From positions 9,356,030 through 9,420,029 of the forward strand of contig CAIIXF020000009.1 of assembly GCA_903813345.2 (NCBI GenBank): a stretch of DNA of 64,000 bases. The letters are read 5' to 3'. Positions 35,346 through 47,995 of the stretch are shown piece after piece. The translations under genes were made by a program, and so were the position numbers. How positions within the stretch are numbered: position 1 is the stretch's first letter; the number at the start of each line of letters is the position of its first letter. The notes below the pieces were generated by a model. The model made no database searches. It saw only the letters and a program-made list of their open reading frames with translations, and was not told the origin of the DNA. Source of the DNA: Owenia fusiformis (taxonomy: Eukaryota > Annelida > Polychaeta > Sabellida > Oweniidae).

Positions 35346-37666
35346 GCATTTTCATAGTGTATTCAGGACTCAACTAGACAACAGCAACGCCAAAGTGTAG
35401 CAAATCCCATCAAACAGCCATGGCTGGCAGTTTTACAAACGAAGTATATAGCAAAAATTGTAAAATAATACACAAAAAATTGCCACCATTTTCAAAATGG
35501 TTGCTCACTAGCAGAAAGTGTAATGGCCCAAATGCCCTAATACGTCACTTCCGCTGCATAGAAAAAAGTAGTTTTCAAACATGAATGTAGTCCCAACACA
35601 ATTGTGATCATGACGAGTCAGTAAGCTAGTATGTAGGCACAGTTGTCATCTTTTTGCAATTAAAACATGCCATTTCTTCTGAAAATGTGGTTAATTGGGT
35701 TATATGAAGGAAAATTTCGAATCAAGTGGCATATTAATTTTGCCTTCATTTTTGTGAATTTCAATTACTGTCGGCAGAGAGAGGGGTAGTGTCACAATTG
35801 ACCAATTATTTCAAAAAGTAGATGTTTGGCCCCTATTGAGTTTAGTGTCAAAATGTAGCTTAGACATAGGTTTAGAACCTCAGATAGGCCAGTGAGGCCA
35901 CATAAATCCATAACTCGAGATAAAAAGTCAGGCGTTTGCCCTTTTGCCCATTGACTAGTATGGTGACGTGAATTAGGGCAGTTTGGCCTATTAGTGACAT
36001 GTGGGAGTGACCAAAATTTTTTTAAACTACTCAGAATCACTCAGAATTGAAGTTAATTAGTATAAAACATGTTCTGGACGTAGGCAAAAAGGGGAATTTT
36101 CATGAACAAATTTGAAGTTTTTGCCGAATCAGCAGTTTTCGCTTTTTACCCCAAAAACCACTGATTTTGACAATATTTGGCTACAATTTCTTCCTTAATG
36201 ACCCAAAGATGTCATCTGTTGTCGTAAATGGGGAAGCCAATGAGTTGCTGTTCATAATAAAGATTGAATTTTCCATCTTATGGTTTCTAGTAAAGAATGA
36301 AGGTACATATCAGGGGTACAGTCAGAGATTGGTCAGTTAAGTGTCAATTTTTGATGTATTTGTCCACTCTGAATGACAAAATTCGAGCTATAACTATCTC
36401 AAAATTCCCAATTCTCTAGGCCAGAGTCAAATCTGATCAAATTTGTCATCATTTTTCAAATCAGGGGGTTGTTGAATGGAATAAAATATCAAAAAATGAT
36501 AATTTTAGTAAAAATTCTGCCTGAGTAGGTAAAATTTGCCCAATTTTCTGGTTCACTGTTCAGTGATTTTGGCTAAAAATCGCATTATGCAATAAAATAC
36601 TCAATTTCTTGACACGACATTGTAAAATGTCACCATCAGGCAGTAGATTTCATGATGTAAATGAAAAACTAGTCAAATTTAAAGGAAAATCGTTGGGTTC
36701 TTGGGAAAATGACCCCAGGGGTAATAAGGTAGCCATATTTTTTATAATGGCTGTCAGAATATTCTTAAACTGCACAAAACAACTTGAAAAACTCTAGTAA
36801 ATTGGAAAAACGCAATTTCAAGCCAGAAATCATCCAACCATGTTGCTTTTAAATATGCTTCTAAGTAAGCAGATATGAAATTTCAACAAAATCGCACAGC
36901 CATTTTTCAAAATGGCCACCTACTACCCAAAGTGTCATTAGACAGTGTGCCATGCTTATAGTATCCACATACCAAATATGAACAAAATCGCTCCAATACT
37001 TTTCCAGTTACAGTAAAAATCGTTAGATAGCGTGTAAAGGCCACCATTTTTCAAGATGGCTGCCATGTGCTTTTTAATATCTAAATTTCTAGCTTTATTT
37101 AAGTCCTATATAATGTTTTTTACATTTAAAACATATTGCTATTACAGTTTTACATATTTTACCTTAATTAATGTAAAATGGGCACTAAAATGGCCGCCAT
37201 TTTTAAATGGGTCGCCATTTTGAAAATCAACTTTCGAGCAAAACTTCTACCTCCATAGGGTATATGTGTACAAAATATGAACAAAATCGGGCCTACGGTA
37301 TTTGAGTTATCGCCTGGACGGATGTACAGATGTATGGAAAGACGTACGGATGGATGGATGGACGGACATACGGACAGAGGCGTTCCCTATATCCCTCTGA
37401 ACTTCGTTCGATGGGATAATAATGAATGCATCAAATTGATACAAGATTAATCCAAATCTCCACCTCATCAACAAAGTTTCCATATTATCCAATCAGTATT
37501 CATTTAAGCCTCAGTTACATTTGCTCTATGGTGGTCGTACTGTAGCTTCACTAAATCAATAAAAAAAATCTACATCCTACTGCTTATCCCCATAATTTAT
37601 GCTGCATCTTCCTATTGATTTTCAGATGCTATGGCTGCCATAGAACTGCCGTAGATCAAGTGTGAC
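35346..37666. other. Dispersed-repeat DNA, no gene seen
   Basis: Contains several TTTTCAAAATGGC / ATGGCCGCCAT motifs and, at 37.30-37.40 kb, a GGATGGAC-type run followed by GAACTTCGTTCGATGGGATA. This resembles the 20.35-kb repeat in reverse. No coding exon is supported. Confidence 0.45.
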
Positions 37667-37856
37667 TGAGGCATGAGTTCAACTTCCAATCCACATTCTC
37701 TACATGTTTCTAAGGGGTCTCTTCACTGAGGCATTAGTTCAACTTCCAATATGACACATTCTCTACATGTTTCTAAGGGGTCTCTTCACTGAGGCATTAG
37801 TTCAACTTCCAATATGACACATTCTCTACATGTTTCAAAGGGGTCCATCTTCACTA
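37667..37856 (+). repeat. 62-66-bp tandem repeat, three units, in the RINT1 3' flank
   Basis: Three units contain GAGGCATTAGTTCAACTTCC, then ACATTCTCTACATGTTTC, then AAGGGGTCTCTTCAC. The array ends about 8 bp from the RINT1 stop codon (minus strand), so it lies in the 3' UTR. Confidence 0.85.
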
Positions 37857-37863
37857 ATGATCA

Positions 37864-38077
37864 TCAGGTTGGTGTCATGTTAATCCTGAGACTTAACAAA
37901 AGTTCAACATCATCTAATGATAGTTTATATATGGCTAGTTCATGTAATGCTTTTATAGGGTCCATTTCCTTTGCTTTATGGTCCACGTGTGGGTCGTGTA
38001 GAGCCCTATAGAGAACGTCCTTCAACAGTAGAGCAGAGCCTACTTTCATTGTGAGAACAATGCATGCTTCTTTCACG
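37864..38077 (-). CDS. RINT1: RINT1 terminal exon (C-terminus)
   Basis: Minus-strand exon after the acceptor TTTTGTTTCAG. Its first base completes an Asp codon begun in the previous exon. It encodes VKEACIVLTMKVGSALLLKD and onward, ending ...LLSLRINMTPT and a stop. This closely resembles the C-terminal end of animal RINT1 as I recall it (KEACIVLNL..GSALLLKDVL...). RINT1, the Tip20-family subunit of the NRZ complex with ZW10 and NAG, tethers Golgi-derived vesicles at the ER. This exon is part of the TIP20 helical domain. Upstream exons lie at 39069, 60380, 60859 and 61438. Confidence 0.88.
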
Positions 38078-38131
38078 CTGAAACAAAAAATGAACATTTC
38101 ATTTGCATTGATAAAATCTCACCACATGGTT

Positions 38132-38400
38132 CAGGGGCATAGCCAGCTTTCAGTCAAGGAGGGGTGCGATCGCCAAAATTGGGTTTCAATCAGAGGGGGA
38201 ATGGGGTGCAAGTGTGGCATAAACAAGCCAAAAATGAGATTTATTTTGAGTTTTGCAAAAATTGATGCAACTTCCTTCAAAATTGAGCTAGAAGCTTCGA
38301 ATAAAAAGCATTTTGAACCTCTTTTCTTCTTCTTTCTCATGATTCTATTTTAATTGGTTATGGGGGGGGGGGGTGAATCGCATCCCTGGCTACGCCTATG
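38132..38400 (+). mobile_element. Intact 269-bp MITE (CAGGGGCATAGCCAG ends)
   Basis: The left end CAGGGGCATAGCCAGCTTTC and right end CTGGCTACGCCTATG are inverted repeats enclosing a G run and TTGATGCAACTTCCTTCAAA. TGGTT/CGGTT flanks suggest a 5-bp target duplication. It lies in the last RINT1 intron and is the reference for the split copy in gene A's intron. Confidence 0.7.
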
Positions 38401-38753
38401 CGGTTGCAATTAGAAAAGTATCACACAAATGCCAATGGCCCACCACATGACCACTAGTGGCTATGGCAAAATTTCTTGGTGTGACATAAAAATTAGAATT
38501 AATTGCAGCCCTCATACAAAGTCTAGTATTTGTGATTAAGATCACCAATAATATTTTGAGCCCTGAGCTTAAATCCTTTTTTTGTGGAGGTTGGAATAAA
38601 ACCATGTTGATTATCATCGTAAAAATACTTGGTAGCATGTTTATTTGACATTCACACATGACTGTATTCACGCCTTCTATAAACTGTAAACAAAGTCAAC
38701 ATTTTACCCGGGGTATATTCACCAAGAATACCCCTGGCAATATGTGTAATGTG

Positions 38754-38761
38754 TGACGTCA
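38754..38761. promoter_or_regulatory. Perfect CRE palindrome TGACGTCA
   Basis: Located 18 bp before a well-placed ATGGCGG on the + strand, inside the last RINT1 intron. CREB/ATF factors bind this octamer. A chance occurrence is possible, so function is inference. Confidence 0.3.
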
Positions 38762-38779
38762 TTTTGGAAGGTCGTAGTA

Positions 38780-38813
38780 ATGGCGGACCAAAATGAATAC
38801 TCGAAACATTTTG
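38780..38813 (+). CDS. Candidate short first exon (MADQNEYSKHF)
   Basis: ATGGCGGACC context, 11 codons and one base, then TTTTG|GTGAGT, a strong donor in phase 1. Phase 1 is the phase needed to join the sulfotransferase exon 2 at 40495, which would make a form without the membrane anchor. That link is speculative. The ORF that continues past the donor runs antisense into a RINT1 exon and is not supported. Confidence 0.2.
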
Positions 38814-38834
38814 GTGAGTTTTCATGTCTGAATC

Positions 38835-39000
38835 GTAATATAGACCTCAGATCAGGGGTAATATCGTCTAATACACCCCTTAATAGGACTAGGCACAAAA
38901 GCTTTCGAACCCCTCACTCCACTTGGTCGTTCGAGGTACAGAAAATGTTTGAGCCTAGCCCTGCAAGGTGTATATTCGACAATATTACCCCTGCTCTTCG
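38835..39000. repeat. Imperfect palindrome in the last RINT1 intron
   Basis: AGATCAGGGGTAATATCGTC and TAATACACCCCTT on the left mirror AAGGTGTATATTCGACAATA and TTACCCCTGCTCTT on the right. Probably a small MITE. No coding content. Confidence 0.5.
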
Positions 39001-39067
39001 GTCTCTATTTCTTACATCATCTTCGAAAAATCAAAAAATAAAGACATTTGAGGGAAAGTTTAACTTA

Positions 39068-39480
<413 letters not shown>

Positions 39481-39760
39481 AATTCTGGTTCCTATACTAC
39501 TATGGGCAAATAAAAACTCCATATAACAATGAAATAATGTAAAGTCAGATTTTTAACTTCTGAAAGTCTAAACAGTATTTGTTAAGTCAGTCTAAACAGT
39601 ATTTGTTAAGTTATTGGAACTTTTACAAATTTGCTGCCACCAACCGCCAACTGCCAACTGCCAACCACCAACTGCTGCCACAAAAAACGGAGTCCATAAC
39701 AGACTTTCCAAATTTAAACACATTTAAACTTTGAACATGTTGAACTACTGCGCATGGACA

Positions 39761-40087
39761 GTCTGACAGATGATCAATTGGTCCTTTTCAATCGATATAC
39801 CTTTATCCTTTAAACATATCAATTGACCTTTTAATAAACAGCACATGGACACTAAATGATTTGTTAAATTTCAAGGTCAAAGAAATAAAATCAAGGTAGG
39901 TGTCTGACCTTTCATAAGAGTTGTATATTAAACAATCTCAATGATGAAATATTAAATTTTTAGATACACTGACTATTAGTTGAAAGGTGGACAAAGTATT
40001 CAACTAATCAAAACAAGCAAGCAAAAAGACACTAAAAATGAAGAAACAAGCAAGGTGACATGAAACAAACAATATGTTTTAGGACTC
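39761..40087 (+). promoter_or_regulatory. Conserved 5' module of sulfotransferase C
   Basis: Shared with A, D and E: GATGATCAATTGGTCCTTTT, ATAAAATCAAGGTAGGTGTC and a CAAGCAAG-rich tract before ATG ATG. It is shorter than in D/E because part of the middle is missing. Confidence 0.45.
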
Positions 40088-40289
40088 ATGATGCGTGACT
40101 CGGAGAATAAATCACTTGAGGGAAAGAAACATAGAAACATGGACCAAACATTAAGACTTATCTGCGTATGTGCTTGCATAGTGATAATTCTAGGGTGTTA
40201 TATTGTGCATGAAACACAAAGAAGCCTTACTACAATCTCACTGGATTCATTCAAAGACCCCATGCCGCTCCCTCATGTAAAAATGCCAG
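40088..40289 (+). CDS. Sulfotransferase C, exon 1
   Basis: 67 codons and one base, donor ATGCCAG|GTAGTT (phase 1). The N-terminal tail MMRDSENKSLEGKKHRN is followed by a membrane anchor at about residues 22-40 and a short stem. Two adjacent ATGs begin the frame; the first is taken. This is a type II Golgi topology. The intron to exon 2 is 205 bp. Confidence 0.85.
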
Positions 40290-40494
40290 GTAGTTATTAA
40301 TACAATTTTCTTTAATAAATAGAGTTTTTCAAAATATACACTATCAAGTACAATTGATTTTTCAGGATTGATTTCCATTATAAAGAGGAGGATTACATTT
40401 TCATGCATATTGCAATTTTTTACATAGTATATAATGCTTTGAGGAAAAATGGTGACATGAACAAACAACTACTTGATTGTGTTTAAACTTTCAG

Positions 40495-41414
40495 AGTCTC
40501 AATTCCGTAGCAGGAAGAAAGAACTTAACTGGGGTCACAGATTATTTCTGAATGCAACAATCCACATGATGCTGAAGAAGAAAAATAGTGATGTAAAGGA
40601 ATTTGACATCAAATATCCACATTCTTGTAAAATATGGAGACATTATGAACAAAGTAAAATAGATCAAACAATGTTAATTTATAGCAAGTATCCAAAGTCT
40701 GGAAGTACAACCATAACACATCTGCTGTATAATATAACACTTAAAAATGGAGTTAACTTCAGACATACTTCATCTAAAGGTGACCTTGGCTACAAAGGAA
40801 TAACTGGACTCCATAAACTTACAAAAATGATTAAAGATTACCCAAAGCCTGTTATTTACATAGCACATGTTGGGTTTTTAGACTTCACTAAAATTGGGTA
40901 TAATCCGCCTGTTTATATAGATGTGGTACGTGATCCTGTAGAACAAGCTATTTCAATGTTTTATTTCCTAAAACAATGCCGAGCATGCCCAAGAAAAGAA
41001 AATAATACGTACAGAGAAACTTTCTTTATGAACATGAGTGATTACATTAATAAATTCGGGGTTGATAAACTTCCAAGAAAAAGTCAAATAAAGTGGTTCT
41101 CAGGGATAGATGGTAATGGAAAATCAATCAATATGGCAAAACGAAATATAGAGAAGTATTATCTTTTCATAGGAGTCCAGGAGTATTATGTTCAGACCAT
41201 GCAAGCTTTAGAGATGCTTCTTCCTATGTTTAAAGGACAACTTCATTCACAAGTACAAGCAGGTGTAAGAATAGGTGCAACAACCTACTCAAAGTTTCCT
41301 CCAAATTCACGCCAGCTTCAACTTATGAGAGAAAAATATGCTTTGGACTATGACCTGTATAGTTTCATAGTACAACGATTTCATGATACTTTGAAATGCC
41401 TGCACATTTCTTAA
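40495..41414 (+). CDS. Sulfotransferase C, exon 2 (catalytic domain)
   Basis: Acceptor AAACTTTCAG; 305 residues to TAA, full protein 373 aa. In full-protein numbering the PAPS 5'-phosphosulfate loop YPKSGSTT is at 133-140, the conserved His is H192 (IAHVGFLDF), and the 3'-phosphate loop VVRDPVEQAIS is at 211-221. These motifs, and the C-terminal NIEKYYLFIGVQEYY block, place it in the 2-O-sulfotransferase group (HS2ST/UST) of Golgi glycan sulfotransferases. The acceptor glycan is unknown. Several N-x-S/T sites are present. It is probably the least rearranged copy. Its 3' half was the template for D. Confidence 0.9.
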
Positions 41415-43290
41415 GGCCTCCTCACACAAGAACAAAAGCCCTCATATGTCAACTTCCGTGTATTGGAGAACAGGACTTGAATTCATTCCCATTCGTACAT
41501 GTACATTGTACATTGTTGGTGGTTTCATATGTAGAAGTAAGTACCCCTTCTGAAAGCTTCAGACACTTTTGGAGAGCTTCAGAAATATGCACCTTCAATT
41601 CACATATTTGCATTCCAAATCGCCAGAAATGATAAATTTACATAATTTGTTTTGTATCATGAATTTGTTTATGTGTGAGGATGTCTTTGGGTTATATTAT
41701 GTCTAAAATGGCTTTTTTATCTTTGAAAAGAGCATACTAATATGGTTGAACACAATTTGCGAGCATTGGTTCTCAAATATTTCAACACAGTCTTACTGGA
41801 TAAGTAAAACAAAGGCATGATGCTATTAACTGACCTTTGCCTCCAAAAGTTGTGTGAGGAACTGGAATGTTGTTCCTTTATTATTAAAATAGATCACATA
41901 AATGATTGGCATCGATATGGCGAACTGAATTCAACATTGTTTTCTCTCAAATCAATTATTTTTAACATTCTGTAAAAAAGCACTGTCCTTTATGTAATGG
42001 TCACTCATTGACAACAATTTAATACGGAAATTATTTATATATATTTTATTTTATTGTTTTTGTGATCAATTATTGTTTTTTGTTCCTTTCTTCCTATTCT
42101 TGAGAATGATAATCCGAATCTTGTTGTAACAAAATAGCATATACGTACAACATTTTCTTAGACCTCTCAATATTATAGTTTTACAAAGGAAAGTTTGGTT
42201 CATTTAACAAAATTAAAACCAAAATCCCAAAAATAAATTAAAAATTAAAGTAAACCTTTTATTTTATTAACAAAATACTTTTTTTTAAATGAACCAAACT
42301 TTCCTTTGTACAATTACAATATTGAGAGACCTAAACAAGTTGTTTATATGTCATTTTGTTCCAATGAGGTTCAGATCTTCCATTTCATTCCAAACATAGA
42401 TACCAAGAATTAGTGTCTAATGTGTTTTCTAAAACAATATAGAGAAAAGTATATATATATTTTTCAAATAAAACTGTTACCATTCAAAAGATGATCATAA
42501 AAGTGTTGATGAATAAAATTTTCAGAGTTTTGTGATGACTGGTTTAAGAGAAACATGTGTTCAATTCAGTTCATCATATCGATACCAATTCTTTACTGAA
42601 TTAACTGAATACTGAAGGAAGCCAGTGATTTTGACTGCTGTACTATTATCATATATTATGTTTTGAATGGAAATACATTTGGTTTGTGTTAAGACTTTAC
42701 ATTTGAGTGATCATTTTACATTCCATATTTTGAAAAAATTAAAATCCAAGGGGCATATTGATTAAACCGCACAAAGCCAAATTACATCTGAAATTCACAA
42801 AACTACTCAGTCAATTTCTTTGGGATAATCAATCTTAAACGTGTATTGTCATGACTCCAGTCAGAATGAAATCTCTTGCAATTGTAAATTGTGATACGTG
42901 AGGAGGAATACTAGACATTGAATTAAAATGTCCCAAAGCCTTGCAAATGTAAATTGTAATATAATATGATTCCCCAGATTCCTGGATGTTTGGTGTGGGG
43001 ATGCTCCACATTAAAATGATGTCCAGGCCCAAAGTCTTGCAATTTTGAATTGCTCTAGATCGTTCCTGAATGGTAGGGGGATCATCCCGTTCAACCTTGA
43101 AATGTTATTTCATCATGTTACATTGTATTAAAAATGTTAGATAATTCAATACACACATAAACTGTAGGACATAGATATTATTGAAAAACTGACAAAAGGT
43201 AATTTGGAAAAGCTACAAAACACCGAGCGAAAAATATAAGTTTATGAATTTCAAACACAGATTGACTTTGATCAAACTCCTGCATACTGG
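41415..43290. repeat. C-D intergenic DNA, first copy of the duplicated block
   Basis: Roughly 98-99% identical by eye to the D-E intergenic DNA (45183-46637 continuing at 50326-50750). It includes a palindromic MITE (42159-42333) and the uninterrupted target site GAATGAAATC at 42864-42873. No gene inside. Confidence 0.85.
42159..42333. mobile_element. Palindromic MITE, copy 1 of 4
   Basis: TAGACCTCTCAATATT and ACAAAGGAAAGTTTGGTTCA on the left are mirrored by TGAACCAAACTTTCCTTTGT and AATATTGAGAGACCTA on the right. Other copies lie at 45924-46098, 54832-55004 and 56678-56863. Flanking sequence is shared among the copies, so they multiplied by segmental duplication. Confidence 0.7.
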
Positions 43291-43745
43291 CAGATGATCA
43301 ATTGGTCCTTTTTAATCAATAAAACTGACAAACAAAATTAATTGATTTTGTAACGGTTTCAAGTCAAAATCTGAGCTATTATATCTTTGACCCTTTGAAA
43401 ATTAGTATATGCAAATTTAAATGATTGGCTTATTTTATCAAGGTCATATGAATAAAATCAAGGCAGGAGTTATCACTACATCAAATTCTGGCTTTTGACT
43501 AAAGTTGTACATATATATTGAACAATTTATATGATGAAATGTTACATTTATAGGTACCGAATAACCATCTTATTGATAAGTTGAAAGATGAAAGAAGTAT
43601 TCAACTAATCAAGGTACTTTGAATGAAAAAATCTAAAAACACAAACAAGCAAGGAAATGGACACAAAAAACAAACAAGCAAATACACATAAAAACAAACA
43701 AGCAAACGAATGGGCACAAAAAACAAACAATATGTTTTAGGGCTC
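43291..43745 (+). promoter_or_regulatory. Conserved 5' module of sulfotransferase D
   Basis: Same module as A, C and E, beginning CAGATGATCAATTGGTCC and ending in ACAAACAAGCAA repeats right before the ATG. Nearly identical to that of E. Confidence 0.45.
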
Positions 43746-43947
43746 ATGATGAGTGATTCAGAGAATAAATCACTTGAGGGAAAGAAACATATAAACATGG
43801 ACCAAACTTTAAGACTTATCTGCGTATCTACTTGCATAGTGATATTTCTAGGGTGTTATATTGTGTATGAAACACAAAGAAGCCTTACTACAATCTCACT
43901 GGATTCATTCAAAGACCCAATGCTGCTCCCAGATGTAAAAATGCCAG
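43746..43947 (+). CDS. Sulfotransferase D, exon 1
   Basis: 67 codons plus one base, donor ATGCCAG|GTAGTT. MMSDSENKSLEGKKHINMDQ tail, then a membrane anchor (ICVSTCIVIFLGCYIVY), then the stem. An upstream in-frame ATG at 43710 exists but lies in the repeat-like 5' region, so the ATG shared with the paralogues is preferred. It is more like E than C. Confidence 0.85.
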
Positions 43948-44262
43948 GTAGTTATGAATACAATTTTCTTTAATAAAAACAATTTTTTAAAATGTATATT
44001 CTCTTTGGTGCATATCTTTAATTTCACAAGTACTAATGATTTTTCAGGATTGGTATCAATTATAAAAGGAATAGTGATTACATTTACAAGTACATTGCAA
44101 TTTTGTTATTTTCTGATTTTCTAAAAATTGAAACAAGGAAGAAATCCATGCGGGGTCATTGCTTATTTTTACAGAAAGCAAATTGAATATAATAATGCTT
44201 TAAGGAAAAAATGGTGACATGAACAAACCATTACTTAAACCTGATCATGTTTAAACTTTCAG

Positions 44263-45182
44263 AGGCTTTATCCCGTAGCAAGACGAAAGAATATATCTTG
44301 ACCCACAGATTATTTCTTAATGAAACTATCCACATGATGCTGAAGAAGAAAAATAGTGATGTAAAGCAATTTGACATCAAATACCCACATTCTTGTAAAA
44401 TTTGGAGACACTACGAAAGAAGTAAAATAGATCAATCAATGTTAATTTATAGCAAGTATCCAAAGTCTGGAAGTACAACCATAACACATCTGCTGTATAA
44501 TATAACACTTAAAAATGGGGTCAACTTCAGATATACGTTATCTAAAGATGCCCTTGGCTACAATGGAATTACTGGACTCCATAATCTTACAGAAATTATT
44601 AAAGGTTATCCTAAACCTGTTATTTACATAGCACATGTTGGGTTTTTGGACTTCAGCAAAATTGGGTATAATCCACCTGTTTATATAGATGTGGTACGTG
44701 ATCCTGTAGAACAAGCTATTTCAATGTTTTATTTCCTAAAACAATGCCGAGCATGCCCAAGAAAAGAAAATAATACGTACAGAGAAACTTTCTTTATGAA
44801 CATGAGTGATTACATTAATGAATTCGGGGTTGATAAACTTCCAAGAAAAAGTCAAATAAAGTGGTTCTCAGGGATAGATGGTAATGGAAAATCAATCAAT
44901 ATGGCAAAACGAAATATAGAGAAGTATTATCTTTTCATAGGAGTCCAGGAGTATTATGTTCAGACCATGCAAGCTTTAGAGATGCCTCTTCCTTTGTTTA
45001 AAGGACAACTTCATTCACAAGTACAAGCAGGTGTAAGAATAGGTGCAACAACCTACTCAAAGTTTCCTCCAAATTCACGCCAGCTTCAACTTATGAGAGA
45101 AAAATATGCTTTGGACTATGACCTTTATAATTTCATAGTTCAACGATTTCATGATACTTTGAAATGCTTGCACATTTCTTAA
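44263..45182 (+). CDS. Sulfotransferase D, exon 2 (E/C chimera)
   Basis: Acceptor AAACTTTCAG, 315-bp intron, 305 residues, full protein 373 aa. All key motifs are intact (YPKSGSTT, IAHVGFLDF, VVRDPVEQAIS). Up to about position 44619 the sequence follows E (ALSRSKTKEYILTHRLF..., KDALGYNGITGLHNLTEIIKGYP). After about 44630 it follows C (QCRACPRKENNTYRETFFMN, YYVQTMQALEM). The switch marks an unequal crossover. A Leu-to-Pro change (MPLPLFK) near the C-terminus is unique to D. Function as for C; no specificity can be inferred. Confidence 0.9.
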
Positions 45183-46637
45183 GGCCTCACACATGAACAA
45201 AAGCCCTCATATGTCAACTTCCGTGTATTGGAGAACAGGACTTGAATTCATTCCCATTCGTACATGTACATTGTACATTGTTGGTGGTTTCATATGTAGA
45301 AGTAAGTACCCCTTCTGAAAGCTTCAGACACTTTTGGAGAGCTTCAGAAATATGCACCTTCAATTCACATATTTGCATTCCAAATCGCCAGAAATGATAA
45401 ATTTACATAATTTGTTTTGTATCATGAATTTGTTTATGTGTGAGGATGTCTTTGGGTTATATTATGTCTAAAATGGCTTTTTTATCTTTGAAAATAGCAT
45501 ACTAATATGGTTGAACACAATTTGCGAGCATTGGTTCTCAAATATTTCAACACAGTCTTACTGGATAAGTAAAACAAAAGCATGATGCTATTAACTGACC
45601 TTTGCCTCCAAAAGTTGTGTGAGGAACTGGAATGTTGTTCCTTTATTATTAAAATAGATCACATAAAGGATTGGTATCGATATGGCGAACTGAATTCAAC
45701 ATTGTTTTCTCTCAAATCAATTATTTTTAACATTCTGTAAAAAAGCACTGTCCTTTATGTAATGGTCACTCATTGACAACAATTTAATACGGAAATTATT
45801 TATATATATTTTATTTTATTGTTTTTGTGATCAATTATTGTTTTTTGTTCCTTTCTTCCTATTCTTGAGAATGATAATCCGAATCTTGTTGTAACAAAAT
45901 AGCATATACATACAACATTTTCTTAGACCTCTCAATATTATAGTTATACAAAGGAAAGTTTGGTTCATTTAACAAAATTAAAACCAAAATCCCAACAATA
46001 AATTAAAAATTAAAGTAAACCTTTTATTTTATTAACAAAATACTTTTTTTAAATGAACCAAACTTTCCTTTGTACAATTACAATATTGAGAGACCTAAAC
46101 AAGTTGTTTATATGTCATTTTGTTCCAATGAGGTTCAGATCTTCCATTTCATTCCAAACATAGATACCAAGAATTAGTGTCTAATGTGTTTTCTAAAACA
46201 ATATAGAGAAAAGTATATATATATTTTTCAAATAGAACTGTTACCATTCAAAAGATGATCATAAAAGTGTTGATGAATAAAATTTTCAGAGTTTTGTGAT
46301 GACTGGTTTAAGAGAAACATGTGTTCAATTCAGTTCATCATATCGATACCAATTCTTTACTGAATTAACTGAATACTGAAGGAAGCCAGTGATTTTGACT
46401 GCTGTACTATTATCATATATTATGTTTTGAATGGAAATACATTTGGTTTGTGTTAAGACTTTACATTTGAGTGATCATTTTACATTCCATATTTTGAAAA
46501 AATTAAAATCCAAGGGGCATATTGATTAAACCGCACAAAGCCAAATTACATCTGAAATTCACAAAACTACTCAGTCAATTTCTTTGGGATAATCAATCTT
46601 AAACGTGTATTGTCATGACTCCAGTCAGAATGAAATC
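45183..46637. repeat. D-E intergenic DNA, second copy of the duplicated block (left part)
   Basis: Matches 41415-42873 with few substitutions and includes the MITE at 45924-46098. It is interrupted at 46638 by the fold-back element and resumes at 50326. Confidence 0.85.
45924..46098. mobile_element. Palindromic MITE, copy 2 of 4
   Basis: Second copy of the TAGACCTCTCAATATT palindrome, carried along in the duplicated intergenic block. Confidence 0.7.
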
Positions 46638-46689
46638 GGGTGTCTACAAAACAAAGACCTAAGACCTAAGACCTACAAAACTAAGACCC

Positions 46690-47995
46690 CCCACGTTATA
46701 AAACTAAGACCCTGTTATAAAACTAAGACCCCCCACGTTATAAAACTAAGACCCTGTTATAAAACTAAGACCCCCCACGTAATAAAACTAAGACCCTGTT
46801 ATAAAACTAAGACCCCCCACGTTATAAAACTAAGACCCTGTTATAAAACTAAGACCCCCCACGTTATAAAACTAAGACCCTGTTATAAAACTAAGACCCC
46901 CCACGTAATAAAACTAAGACCCTGTTATAAAACTAAGACCCCCCACGTTATAAAACTAAGACCCTGTTATAAAACTAAGACCCCCCACGTTATAAAACTA
47001 AGACCCTGTTATAAAACTAAGACCACCCACGTTATAAAACTAAGACCCTGTTATAAAACTAAGACCCCCCACGTTATAAAACTAAGACCCTGTTATAAAA
47101 CTAAGACCCCCACGTTATAAAACTAAGACCCTGTTATAAAACTAAGACCCCCCACGTTATAAAACTAAGACCCTGTTATAAAACTAAGACCCCCCACGTA
47201 ATAAAACTAAGACCCTGTTATAAAACTAAGACCCCCAACGTTATAAAACTAAGACCCTGTTATAAAACTAAGACCCCCCACGTTATAAAACTAAGACCCT
47301 GTTATAAAACTAAGACCACCCACGTTATAAAACTAAGACCCTGTTATAAAACTAAGACCCCCCACGTTATAAAACTAAGACCTGTTATAAAACTAAGACC
47401 CCCCACGTTATAAAACTAAGACCCTGTTATAAAACTAAGACCCCCCACGTAATAAAACTAAGACCCTGTTATAAAACTAAGACCCCCCACGTTATAAAAC
47501 TAAGACCCTGTTATAAAACTAAGACCCCCCACGTTATAAAACTAAGACCCCCCACGTTATAAAACTAAGACCCTGTTATAAAACTAAGACCCCCCACGTT
47601 ATAAAACTAAGACCCTGTTATAAAACTAAGACCCCCCACGTAATAAAACTAAGACCCTGTTATAAAACTAAGACCCCCCACGTTATAAAACTAAGACCCT
47701 GTTATAAAACTAAGACCCCCCACATTATAAAAGTAAGACCCTGTTATAAAACTAAGACCCCCCACGTTATAAAACTAAGACCCTGTTATAAAACTAAGAC
47801 CCCCCACGTTATAAAACTAAGACCCTGTTATAAAACTAAGACCCCCTACGTAATAAAACTAAGACCCTGTTATAAAACTAAGACCCCCCACGTAATAAAA
47901 CTAAGACCCTGTTATAAAACTAAGACCCCCCACGTTATAAAACTAAGACCCTGTTATAAAACTAAGGCCTCCCACGTTATAAAACTAAGACCCTG
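46690..47995 (+). repeat. Left arm: 42-bp minisatellite array
   Basis: The unit is 23 + 19 bp: AAGACCCCCCACGTTATAAAACT followed by AAGACCCTGTTATAAAACT. About 30 units by length, with scattered variants (ACGTAATAAAA, dropped C). Since 42 is a multiple of 3, one frame reads a 14-residue repeat (YKTKTPHVIKLRPC). This is not considered a protein. Confidence 0.9.

Noticed and set aside
46605-47120. Long ORF encoding a 14-residue repeat (also 49654-50343 on the minus strand)
   Set aside because: The 42-bp minisatellite unit is a multiple of three, so any stop-free frame stays open. No start context, and the array is part of a transposon.
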